A stretch of DNA of 64,000 nucleotides from S5-A14a sp050908895 (lineage in GTDB: Bacteria; Bacillota; Clostridia; Peptostreptococcales; Anaerovoracaceae). Below are positions 1 through 7,570 of this stretch, one piece after another. The stretch's first letter is position 1, and every line of letters begins with the position of its first letter. The notes below the pieces were generated by a model. That model searched no databases and was not told the origin of the DNA. It saw only the letters and a program-made list of their open reading frames with translations. Made by a program: the position numbers and the translations under genes. The DNA is taken from positions 1,488,001 to 1,552,000 of the forward strand of contig CP171222.1 in the NCBI GenBank assembly GCA_050908895.1, given 5' to 3'.

Positions 1-698
1 ATATCCTTAAAGTTAAGGTTTGTCGTTATAATGGTCGGTCTTGCTTTTAAGTATCTTGCATTGATTACATTGTAAATCTGCTCTAAGGCATACTCTGTAT
101 TTCTTTCTATCCCAAAATCATCAAGTATTAAGAGGGTAGAGCTTGTTATCTGCTCAATATACTCATTTCTATCAAGGTTAAAGCCACCTTTTTGTAAGTC
201 GTTTAGTATCTGTGCAAAGTTTCTCATCTTAACCGTATAGGAATATTCTGTAATTATGGCATTGGCAATGCTACACGCTATATATGTCTTACCACTTCCT
301 ACATTTCCATATAAAAGCAAGCCTACATTGTCCTTTCTCATTTCTTCAAAATGCTTTACATAGTTTTTAGCTTTCTTGATGATGTCCTTGTCGGTATCTT
401 CATCAACATTTTCAAAAGTATAGGCTATTTGATTTTTGGATATAAAGCAGTTTTGTCTTAACCTATCTTGTTTTAACAGTTTTTCTCTTTGTTTTTCTTG
501 TTCCTGTCTATCTCTAACACATTTACAAGCTGTTCTAATAATCATAGGCTTATCTAACATTGGAATTGGCTTTCCGTCTATTCTTTCATTACAAGTCTTA
601 CAATAGATATGTCCGTCTTTTTCATAGTGAGTTTCTTTGTTGTAGGTAAAATCCGTACCTTGAATTTTTATAGTAATAATATTTTCTCTATCATTCAT
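1..698 (-). CDS. DnaC-like replicative helicase loader ATPase, cut by the left edge
   Basis: This AAA+ ATPase of the DnaC/IstB type probably loads a helicase for replication of the mobile element. Translation from the ATG at 698 (ribosome site GGAG just upstream) gives an N-terminal Cys-rich segment (CKTC near 130 nt, then CKC) that may bind zinc. A Walker A motif GNVGSGKT follows (plus-strand about 280-310), then a Walker B LLILDDFG (about 120-150). The C-terminus lies outside the window. The RepA-like initiator gene lies 130 bp upstream in the same direction, so the two look like one replication operon. The family call is firm; the substrate is inferred. Confidence 0.88.
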   Translation of the reverse strand, partial: MNDRENIITIKIQGTDFTYNKETHYEKDGHIYCKTCNERIDGKPIPMLDKPMIIRTACKCVRDRQEQEKQREKLLKQDRLRQNCFISKNQIAYTFENVDEDTDKDIIKKAKNYVKHFEEMRKDNVGLLLYGNVGSGKTYIACSIANAIITEYSYTVKMRNFAQILNDLQKGGFNLDRNEYIEQITSSTLLILDDFGIERNTEYALEQIYNVINARYLKARPTIITTNLNFKD

Positions 699-828
699 AA
701 TCTTATTTCTCCTTTTCTGTATTAGCTTGTAAAATGCGTTTTAAGGTTTATTTTTATCTTAGCTATATTCTGATACCTTTTTAAGCCTTAACGCTCTAAA
801 AACACCTTTCCACCTTGTTGTATGATAT

Positions 829-1548
829 TTATAGGCTGTAGCTCTCCTCATAGTTGGTTGAATAGATTCTGTTACTTCCATTTTTATTATTTATCTGTGA
901 TAGTTTTTCTTTATCCTGCTCATACCAATTAAGAATTGTTACATAATGGTCTTGATAGTCTGTGCCTTTACTTTTAAGATACCTTGATAGCTTTTCAATC
1001 ATTGTATCTGTATGACCTTTTAGCTTATCTTTTAGGTTTTTATATTCTTCTTGGCTTAGACTTACATTTTTGAATTCTCCATAAAAGATGGGGGTGGACT
1101 GTTCTTCTCTCCCCTTATCTATACTAACCTTATCTAATCTACTCTTACCTATACTGGGTTGACCACTTGACAACCTTTGGTTAACCAGATGACAACCAAC
1201 TTTTTCTTCTGAAATATATGCTCCATTTTCCGTTTGATAAAGCTGTTGTTTCTGATCGATATACATTGTTGGCTTATATCTGTCTTTTCTAATAAAGTTA
1301 TTTATCTTCCAATGAGTAATGACGATAATTCCCTGATCAAAGACTATCACAAAGCCTTTGGCAATAAGTATTTTTAGGTCATCTTCATTAGCTCCGATAA
1401 TTTTGATGATTTTCTTAGGATTATTTACAAAACCATCATCATCTGCCCTCATTGATAAATGAAAATATAGGCATTGACTACTTAGTGGCATATCCAAAAA
1501 TAAGTCGCTATCCACTATCTTTAGTGAAAACATTCTTTTATCTGCCAT
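829..1548 (-). CDS. RepA-like replisome organiser / replication initiator
   Basis: The protein has 239 residues. Its first ~110 residues match the phage replisome-organiser N-terminal winged-helix family (MADKRMFSLKIVDSD..., then FIRKDRYKPTMY). Such proteins bind the origin and hand over to a DnaC-type loader, which is the next gene downstream. The middle (about 115-160) is polar and low in complexity, and the C-terminal part is helical and resembles DnaD-type domains. The ATG at 1548 has an AGGAG just upstream. A hairpin with a U-tract lies about 20 nt before the start and may attenuate expression. Function is inferred from family and context. Confidence 0.8.
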   Translation of the reverse strand: MADKRMFSLKIVDSDLFLDMPLSSQCLYFHLSMRADDDGFVNNPKKIIKIIGANEDDLKILIAKGFVIVFDQGIIVITHWKINNFIRKDRYKPTMYIDQKQQLYQTENGAYISEEKVGCHLVNQRLSSGQPSIGKSRLDKVSIDKGREEQSTPIFYGEFKNVSLSQEEYKNLKDKLKGHTDTMIEKLSRYLKSKGTDYQDHYVTILNWYEQDKEKLSQINNKNGSNRIYSTNYEESYSL

Positions 1549-1566
1549 GCTCTCCTACCTTTCTTT

Positions 1567-1603
1567 AAATAAAAAAGACGATAGTTTTTACTTCTACCGT
1601 CTT
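1567..1603 (-). terminator. Hairpin with U-tract before the RepA-like gene
   Basis: Arms AAGACGATAG (1575-1584) and CTACCGTCTT (1594-1603) pair over 10 bp with one G-U. They are followed, in the minus direction, by a run of T ending about 20 nt before the start codon at 1548. It can end transcription of the ORF6N gene, but its place in the leader of the next gene also allows an attenuator role. Confidence 0.7.
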
Positions 1604-1634
1604 GTGTATTGCTATGATTTAACATGAATATATA

Positions 1635-2639
1635 TCAAATTTTTAAGTCTTTATTATTTAACATCTTACTAAACATGTCATGATACATATCTTTAGAAGA
1701 TTCTTCTATCTTGGTAATACTTGATATTTTATTTCCTCCATCCTTTGACGAAGCTCCACAAAGATAAAAGGCTTCATTTTCTGTTCCATAGTCTATGGCA
1801 ATATATCTATCATGATATTTTTTATCGGCTATCTTAAGCTTCAAGTCTATATTAGAATAATCTTTTACAAAATCATCCAAAATATTTTTTGTAAGCATAT
1901 CCTTGTTTTTAACATTATCGCTAAAGACTATGATTTGAGTCTTATCTCTTGCAGCTCTTAAAAGTTCTAATGTTTTAAGCCCTATATAGTTATCTATAAC
2001 ATAAATACTTTTCTTTGCTGATTTATATATTTTGGTATAGGCAACATCAGCTTCTATCTTATCTCCATTCATCAAGAGGAAATGTTTATATGTTTCCGGG
2101 TCTATAAAATTATCCATTACCTTTTTCAAATCTTCTTTTGTAGCCATTTGAGATTTTATTTCTGCAATATCTTTTGTGTTTTGGTTGGTTTGAATGGCAA
2201 TTTGTACTAATTCTTTTGAACTGATAAAATCTTGATTTTCAATAATAAAGTCTTTCATCTGCTTAAACATTCGTATTAAAGCCTTGCTCTGTTTAACAGC
2301 AAGTTCTCCCCTTAATACAGTCATTAGCATATAAATACCCTGCTCTGTAAAAGCGTATGGATTATACTTTATGTTGCTTCCTCTACCTGTGCCTTTGTTC
2401 AAGGTCGCATTTTGCGACCTTGAAAGTTCGTCTACTTCTTCATCAGTTAATCGGAACATAAAATCATCATCAAATTTTTCATTATTTCTTTTAACTTGTT
2501 CATTAAATCTTTTTGTAGAATACCCATAGATTTCAGCAAGTTCAAAATCAACCATAACTTTTTGATTTCGTATATAGTAAATCTTATTCTTAATCGTATC
2601 TTCATTGATTACTACTATTTCTTTATTTTGCTCTGCCAC
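1635..2639 (-). CDS. ORF6N-domain protein with C-terminal phospholipase-D-like domain
   Basis: Residues ~5-110 are an ORF6N domain (KIYYIRNQKVMVDFELAEIYG, then SNIKYNPYAFTEQGIYML), a DNA-binding module of phage antirepressors and RhuM-type proteins. Residues ~185-325 look like a PLD-type domain (YKSAKKSIYVIDNYIGLKTL; KYHDRYIAIDYG), without the full HKD signature. The preferred start is the GTG at 2639, because a GGAGGT lies 8 nt upstream; a TTG at 2654 overlaps that site. It sits between the relaxase and the replication genes. A regulatory role is likely; catalysis by the C-terminal domain is doubtful. Confidence 0.82.
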   Translation of the reverse strand: MAEQNKEIVVINEDTIKNKIYYIRNQKVMVDFELAEIYGYSTKRFNEQVKRNNEKFDDDFMFRLTDEEVDELSRSQNATLNKGTGRGSNIKYNPYAFTEQGIYMLMTVLRGELAVKQSKALIRMFKQMKDFIIENQDFISSKELVQIAIQTNQNTKDIAEIKSQMATKEDLKKVMDNFIDPETYKHFLLMNGDKIEADVAYTKIYKSAKKSIYVIDNYIGLKTLELLRAARDKTQIIVFSDNVKNKDMLTKNILDDFVKDYSNIDLKLKIADKKYHDRYIAIDYGTENEAFYLCGASSKDGGNKISSITKIEESSKDMYHDMFSKMLNNKDLKI

Positions 2640-2785
2640 AAAATGCACCTCCAATATATTTTTTTAAGTCAATAGCCTGTTGACCTAATATTTTTTATCA
2701 TAATCAGCTTACGTCTAATAAACCCATTTTATCATCAAAGTTTTAGTTTAATCGAAATAATTATACCAAAAATATCACTTCTTTT

Positions 2786-4486
2786 CTATCTTTCAGTTTC
2801 CTTATGTGTATGGTCTTTATTCTTGTAATGCTCTTTTGCCCACGCTTTTTGCCTATCCTCTTTTTTGATTTGCTTTTGAAATTCCTCAAGTGCCATTTTT
2901 ACACTTGGCTTTTCTCCTCTTACGATGGCTTTTTTATATGCTATTTCTATCTCAATATTTATATCTATTCCAAAGTCTTTATTTACTTCACCTACTACAT
3001 ACTTGATATGGTTAATTTGAGTAATTTCCTCTTTTATAAATTTTTGGTTAAAGGTGAGATGATTTATATCGGTCTGTAAGGCTGCCTTTTCTTTTTCCCA
3101 TTTTTTTGTTTCTATCTTTTCACTTCCGCTTAATTTTTTAAGGATAGACTTTGCCCTGATATATTTATCAATTTCTTCTTTATGAGAGTTGTAATATTCT
3201 TCTTTACTTGCTCCTGCTATTTTACTTAATATAGAGTTATCAGCTCCTTTGTATCTATTATAGACAGTTTTATGTTCTCTCATTATTTTAGCCTGTTTGA
3301 TTAAGGTTTCTATATTTTTAATTTGCTTGTTACAATCCGCTATTCTCTCTTTATTTTCTTTTAGCTTTGTCAATACTTCATCTTTTTTACACTGTATATC
3401 TATGATTGTCTTTAACTTGTTACTGCTCATATAGGATAGGGCTTTGACATACTTTTTAGAGTCAAAATGTTCTTTTCTCATTCTACTGTCATAACTTAAA
3501 CTTTTAGATAGTTCCTTTTGAATTTTATAGTAGGTTTCAAGATAGGAATAGACATTAAAGAGGTCTGGAGTTAGATTATATTCTTCTTGTTTTTCTTTAG
3601 AAAATCCTTTCAAAAAATCCTTTACCATATTTACCAAACTTAAAATCCAGCTGCTTATTTCTGCAATTTCTTCTTTTAGTTTCTTGAACTCATTATTTAA
3701 GGCTATGATTTTTCTATTATGATTTCCTCTTTCTGTCTGTATCCCTTTTTTCTCCATCTGATAACTCTTTGTACCTAAATGGACTTGTGGTAGTTCTTCT
3801 CTTCCTTGTTCTTCAAAGGTGCGTGGGTCTATTCTTTTATCTATGTTGTTTTTTGTCAAATACTCATTTGCTTTTTTTGAAAAGTTTTCTCTCCATTCTT
3901 TTGCTTTGTCAGGTTCATTCCAATCATTTAGATTTACTTTTCTCGATTTGTAGTTTCCACTTTTTAGTTTTATCTTTTCTCCCTTTTCATCAAGGATATA
4001 TTCTTTTCTACTTTTAGGTTTCCAGTTTCCTCTTTCATCAATTTCTCTAAGGGTAAGTAGTATATGAGCATGAGGTTGTTCTTCATTGTCGCTTGCCATA
4101 GGGTTATGAATATTACAATCTGCTATCATACCTTTAGAGGTAAAATTTTCTTCTATGAACTCACTAATGAGTTTTATCCTATCTTCTTCATTTAATTCTC
4201 TTGGAAGTGTAAAGAGTAGATTTCTTGCAAGCTGTGAGTTTTTACTTTTCTCTATTTTTTCCACACTATTCCATAGATATTCTCTGTTTGAAAACTCTTT
4301 TGGTATATGTTCCGGTAAGAATATTTTTGAAAATACAAGGTCGTCTTTTTTAGAGTAGTCATGGACTTTTACATAGTATTCATCTTTTAATTTATCTCTT
4401 GCATTATATGCAGCCTTTGCAATTACGCTATGCCCTTTTGACCTTGAAACTATATCTACATGGGTATGCAAACTTTTGATTTCCAT
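2786..4486 (-). CDS. mobL: MobA/MobL (MobQ) family relaxase
   Basis: This protein would nick oriT and lead the strand in mobilisation. The N-terminal relaxase domain (about 1-230) shows HTHVDIVSRSKGHSVIAKAA, a Tyr in AAYNARDKL, and the metal-binding histidines in EEQPHAHILLTLREI. The C-terminal half (240-565) is Lys/Glu-rich coiled coil. The ATG at 4486 has a GGAG 8 nt before it; a GTG lies 9 nt further up. A candidate oriT lies upstream (4624-4676) and a DUF3847 gene beyond it, the usual set for mobilisable elements. A C-terminal fragment of a related relaxase survives at 30,001-30,206. Confidence 0.92.
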   Translation of the reverse strand: MEIKSLHTHVDIVSRSKGHSVIAKAAYNARDKLKDEYYVKVHDYSKKDDLVFSKIFLPEHIPKEFSNREYLWNSVEKIEKSKNSQLARNLLFTLPRELNEEDRIKLISEFIEENFTSKGMIADCNIHNPMASDNEEQPHAHILLTLREIDERGNWKPKSRKEYILDEKGEKIKLKSGNYKSRKVNLNDWNEPDKAKEWRENFSKKANEYLTKNNIDKRIDPRTFEEQGREELPQVHLGTKSYQMEKKGIQTERGNHNRKIIALNNEFKKLKEEIAEISSWILSLVNMVKDFLKGFSKEKQEEYNLTPDLFNVYSYLETYYKIQKELSKSLSYDSRMRKEHFDSKKYVKALSYMSSNKLKTIIDIQCKKDEVLTKLKENKERIADCNKQIKNIETLIKQAKIMREHKTVYNRYKGADNSILSKIAGASKEEYYNSHKEEIDKYIRAKSILKKLSGSEKIETKKWEKEKAALQTDINHLTFNQKFIKEEITQINHIKYVVGEVNKDFGIDINIEIEIAYKKAIVRGEKPSVKMALEEFQKQIKKEDRQKAWAKEHYKNKDHTHKETER

Positions 4487-4530
4487 TCTTTTCACTCCTT
4501 TCCATTTATGATTTTTATACTTTTAGGCAT

Positions 4531-4572
4531 AAGAAAAGCAGATAGATTTTTCTTAAAATTTTTCTATCTGCT
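4531..4572 (-). terminator. Hairpin with U-tract in the leader of mobL
   Basis: A 10-bp perfect stem pairs AGCAGATAGA (4537-4546) with TCTATCTGCT (4563-4572). In the minus direction it is followed by TTTTCTTAT, about 45 nt before the mobL start. It resembles the hairpins before the RepA-like gene and the polyvalent gene. Confidence 0.6.
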
Positions 4573-4623
4573 GATCTCTATCCGATATTTAGTTGTTATA
4601 TTTTAGTATCTTTATGATGGTAG

Positions 4624-4676
4624 GTATCTTCGCTCCCTTTTTCAAAGGGCGCAAAGATACACCGTTTGACTACGGT
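4624..4676 (-). other. oriT: Candidate oriT of the MobL relaxase
   Basis: An inverted repeat has 17-bp arms, 4624-4640 and 4644-4660, with two mismatches and a 3-nt loop. On the minus strand one arm reads CTTTGCGCCCTTT, sharing TGCGCCCT with the nick region known from RSF1010-type MobQ origins (TAAGTGCGCCCT). A second small repeat, ACCGT (4661-4665) with ACGGT (4672-4676), adjoins it. The site lies just upstream of a MobQ-family relaxase. The structure is seen directly; the nick position is inferred. Confidence 0.65.
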
Positions 4677-4747
4677 GCTTTGCGTTCTTGCAGAAAGCCT
4701 ATCGCTCCGCTAAGGAAACAAAAACGCTAAAGCATTTTTATTTATTC

Positions 4748-4766
4748 AAGGGGGCTACTCCCCCTT
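4748..4766. repeat. GC-rich inverted repeat in the mob intergenic region
   Basis: AAGGGGG (4748-4754) and CCCCCTT (4760-4766) form a 7-bp stem with a 5-nt loop. It lies in the 404-bp gap between mobL and the DUF3847 gene, which otherwise holds the candidate oriT. It may be part of the origin or a transcription signal. Confidence 0.45.
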
Positions 4767-4899
4767 AAACCCCTGTGGACTTCGTTTTTTGTAGATTTAC
4801 CAAATCAACAAAAAAGCAAAGTGTTAAAATTACTCTCCACTTTGCTACATCAATTCTCATATTTAGTTTTCATAAAAGCCACCTATCTAATCTTTATTT

Positions 4900-5310
4900 T
4901 TAATCTTCACTTTCTAAAAAATCATCTTCCATATCTTCATCTGGCTTTTCTACTTTCTGACTGTCTATGCTGTCATTTTTATCATCAGGATTTTTAATTT
5001 CTTCTACATCAATCTCTTTAGCTCTAAGATGAATTTCTGTAAGTTCCTTTAACTTTTCTCTATTCCTGTTATCTGATAGGACATAATCTAAAAAGGCATA
5101 GATTAAATCGTTATTTGTATCTTCTTGTCTACCTGTAATTTCTCTTTCAAAGGCTTCAAACACTCCGCCCTTTTGAATTTTTCTTTGCGTCTCAGCTTTT
5201 CTTTTTAATTTGCTTTGCTTCTGAGTAAGAAGTTTCTTTCTGTTTTGTGCCTTTTCAATTTTAGTATTTTCCTTTTCTAATTGTTCCATTACTTTTTCTA
5301 ATTCTTTCAT
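4900..5310 (-). CDS. DUF3847 protein, mobilisation-associated
   Basis: The protein has about 136 residues. It begins with a Lys/Glu-rich coiled coil (KELEKVMEQLEKENTKIEKA), has a central motif (GGVFEAFEREITGRQEDTNN), and ends in an acidic tail rich in Asp and Glu. The pattern fits DUF3847, commonly found beside MobL relaxases; its role in the relaxosome is not established. The ATG at 5310 is preferred because AAAGGAGAATTAAAA lies just before it. The IS3 element at 5357 sits 47 bp upstream and has probably displaced or replaced its promoter. Confidence 0.75.
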   Translation of the reverse strand: MKELEKVMEQLEKENTKIEKAQNRKKLLTQKQSKLKRKAETQRKIQKGGVFEAFEREITGRQEDTNNDLIYAFLDYVLSDNRNREKLKELTEIHLRAKEIDVEEIKNPDDKNDSIDSQKVEKPDEDMEDDFLESED

Positions 5311-5412
5311 TTTTAATTCTCCTTTCAAATTTTATAAAATACAAAAGGCTAAATATTGTACCGACCCCCAAAAGTTAGACCAAAATCTAACGATTGGGAG
5401 GTCGGTATTTTT

Positions 5413-5991
5413 ATGGCAAAATATAATTTTGAATTCAAGAAGAAAGTTGTTTTAGAATATTTGGATTGTAAAGGAGGAACGCCATATCTTTCTAAAAAAT
5501 ATGGATTAGGTTCTGACTCTCAGCTACGCAAATGGATTAATGCATACAAAGCGTTCGGTGATGAAGGATTAAAGCGTTCTCGTAAGCAAACAAAATACTC
5601 TTTCGAAAAGAAGATTTCTGTTGTAGAATCATATCTATCAAGTGAGATTTCATATCAAGACTTGGCGATTCAAGAAAGTATAACAAATCCAAGTATGATT
5701 ACTAACTGGGTTAATCGCTTTCGTGTTGCAGGTCCTGATGCTTTGAGACCTCGCAAGAAAGGTAGAAAGAAAACATTGGATAAACCTAAGATAGATAACA
5801 AACCAATAACTCAAGAAAACAGCGTTGTCGACACCAGTGCCGAACACGTAAAAGAATTAGAGGATGAACTGCTTAAGCTAAGAATTGAGAATGCCTTTTT
5901 AAAAGAACTGAGGAGGCTGCGTTTAGAGGACGAGGCAAAAATGAGAGAACGGCGCTCGTCATCAACAGCCTCCGAGGAGAATTCAAACTAA
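5413..5991 (+). CDS. IS3-family transposase OrfA
   Basis: OrfA has about 192 residues and two helix-turn-helix units (KKKVVLEYLDCKGGTPYLSK; KKISVVESYLSSEISYQDLA), a basic linker (RPRKKGRKKT) and a C-terminal leucine-zipper-like helix (VKELEDELLKLRIENAFLK). The ATG at 5413 is used because the longer frame starts inside the left inverted repeat. A run of five A at 5937-5941 (GCAAAAATG) is where a -1 shift would join the frame that continues into OrfB (KNERTALVINSLRGEF...). Confidence 0.88.
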   Translation: MAKYNFEFKKKVVLEYLDCKGGTPYLSKKYGLGSDSQLRKWINAYKAFGDEGLKRSRKQTKYSFEKKISVVESYLSSEISYQDLAIQESITNPSMITNWVNRFRVAGPDALRPRKKGRKKTLDKPKIDNKPITQENSVVDTSAEHVKELEDELLKLRIENAFLKELRRLRLEDEAKMRERRSSSTASEENSN

Positions 5992-6014
5992 AAGACCTTC
6001 TCTCTTATGCAGGC

Positions 6015-6833
6015 ATGCCTAAGGCAACATATATGTACTGGCAGAAAAGATTTGATAGAGAAAACCCTGACAAAGAAATCGAGGAGAAGATTCTTGAAAT
6101 CAGAGTGACTCACAAGGATTATGGTTATCGTCGAATGGTTGGAGAATTAAGAAATCAAGGCTACAGTGTAAACAAAAAGAAAGTACAACGTATAATGCAG
6201 AAACTAGGTTTACAGGTTACATCATTCACTCGTAAAAATCGGAAATACAGCTCATACAAGGGAAAAGTCGGAACGGTTGCTCCTAATCGTATAAAGAGAC
6301 GATTTAACACGCATATTCCTCATCAGAAGATTACTACGGATACTACAGAGTTTAAGTATTATGAGATTGATATGAAAGGTCATATGACCATGCACAAGCT
6401 GTATCTAGATCCATTTATGGATATGTGTAATGGTGAAATTATAAGCTTTGGAATAGCGAGGCAACCATCAGCTAAAAATATTATGGATGCATTAGAACAG
6501 GCAATTGCAATAACCTCTGATTGTCCATATCGAAGAACATTCCACTCAGATCAAGGTTGGGCATATCAGATGAAGGCATACTCGCGTCGTCTTAATGAAG
6601 AAAGAATTTTCCAAAGTATGTCACGCAAAGGAAACTGCCATGACAACTCTGTTATGGAGAACTTCTTTGGTCTGCTTAAACAGGAAATCTATCATGGTGT
6701 AGTTTACTATAGTTATGAAGAATTAAAGTCAGAAATTGAACGATACATTAAGTATTACAACGAGCAAAGAATAAAAGAAAAACTAGGATGGATGAGTCCT
6801 GTGCAATACAGACTTAGTCTCTTAGCTGCATAA
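6015..6833 (+). CDS. IS3-family transposase OrfB (DDE integrase)
   Basis: This is an rve-type DDE transposase domain. The first Asp is in ITTDTTEFKYY, the second in FHSDQGWAYQ, and the Glu in SVMENFFGLLKQE. The N-terminal part holds the HTH_21-like segment (KDYGYRRMVGELRNQGY). The frame is open from about 5937, so the natural product is probably an OrfAB fusion made by -1 frameshifting; the ATG at 6015 is only the first start codon in this frame. All catalytic residues are present. Confidence 0.9.
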   Translation: MPKATYMYWQKRFDRENPDKEIEEKILEIRVTHKDYGYRRMVGELRNQGYSVNKKKVQRIMQKLGLQVTSFTRKNRKYSSYKGKVGTVAPNRIKRRFNTHIPHQKITTDTTEFKYYEIDMKGHMTMHKLYLDPFMDMCNGEIISFGIARQPSAKNIMDALEQAIAITSDCPYRRTFHSDQGWAYQMKAYSRRLNEERIFQSMSRKGNCHDNSVMENFFGLLKQEIYHGVVYYSYEELKSEIERYIKYYNEQRIKEKLGWMSPVQYRLSLLAA

Positions 6834-6944
6834 AAATTGCGTAACAGATTCTAATATCTGTTACGCAATAAAAGTCTAACTTTTGGGGGTCACATCATTT
6901 CTTTAATAGATAAATAGCCTTTAAACTTTTTATATCCAAGCAAT

Positions 6945-7556
6945 TTACATCGAAATTATCTTATCACAAGATTGAGATAATCTATCATCATGAGTTGCAA
7001 CTACCACTAATATACCATTATTCACGCATTCTCTTAGGAGGTTTATTATAATGTTTCTATTCTTTTCATCTAAGGACGCAGTTGGTTCATCAGCAAAAAT
7101 TATTTTGGCTTTTTTATACAATGCTCTTGCAATTCCCAATCTTTGCTTTTCTCCTCCTGATAAAGTAGATGCAATATTGTTAGCCTTTTCTTTCAACCCC
7201 ACTTTCTCTAAATAATCCTTAGCTTTATTTTGATTAGACTTCTTATTCGAGAATGTAATGTTATAAAGAACACTTTCTTCATCAATAATCCCATAATCTT
7301 GAAATATAAATGTAGCTGTGTTTTCCCAAAATGAAATTTTATCTTTTTCCTGTAAACAAGTACAATCTTTATTATTTATATAGATTTTTCCTGAACTTAC
7401 ATCCTTTATTAACCCCATACAATTTAGTAGTGAAGTTTTTCCACTTCCTGAAACTCCTGTTATAGCTACCATTTGTGGTTTTTCTATATAAAAACTCATA
7501 TTTTCAAATATCGTTTTTTCTTTTATCCTTAGGCATAGTTTCTCAGCTCTAATCAT
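6945..7556 (-). CDS. Bacteriocin-type ABC transporter ATP-binding protein
   Basis: The ATPase has 203 residues: Walker A GVSGSGKT at 34-41, Q-loop Gln86, signature LSGGE at 132-136, Walker B ending in DEP at 156-158, and the switch His at 189. It follows the large membrane protein with a 14-nt gap and ends the bacteriocin operon. In lactococcin-972-type clusters this pair is thought to export the bacteriocin and/or give immunity. The ATG at 7556 has an AGGTAAT-type site upstream. The family is firm; the direction of transport is inferred. Confidence 0.9.
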   Translation of the reverse strand: MIRAEKLCLRIKEKTIFENMSFYIEKPQMVAITGVSGSGKTSLLNCMGLIKDVSSGKIYINNKDCTCLQEKDKISFWENTATFIFQDYGIIDEESVLYNITFSNKKSNQNKAKDYLEKVGLKEKANNIASTLSGGEKQRLGIARALYKKAKIIFADEPTASLDEKNRNIIINLLRECVNNGILVVVATHDDRLSQSCDKIISM

Positions 7557-7570
7557 TACATTACCTCCAT

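Larger units (their letters stand above)
5357..6897 (+). mobile_element. IS3-family insertion sequence, apparently complete
   Basis: The ends are imperfect inverted repeats: TGTACCGACCCCC followed by AAAAGTTAGAC on the left, and the complement of TGATGTGACCCCC followed by the same AAAAGTTAGAC on the right (6874-6897). Length is about 1,541 bp. It carries orfA and orfB in the -1 relation typical of IS3, and the DDE residues are intact. No clear target duplication is seen next to the ends. It lies between the mobilisation genes and the bacteriocin cassette, on the opposite strand to both. Confidence 0.85.

Noticed and set aside
2804..4358. Several plus-strand ORFs of 67-91 codons
   Set aside because: They are antisense to mobL, rich in Phe/Leu/Ser as expected from complementing a Lys/Glu-rich gene, and lack ribosome sites.
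5340..6910. Target-site duplication around the first IS3 element
   Set aside because: The bases next to the ends (AATAT on the left, TTTCT on the right) do not match as a 3- to 5-bp duplication.
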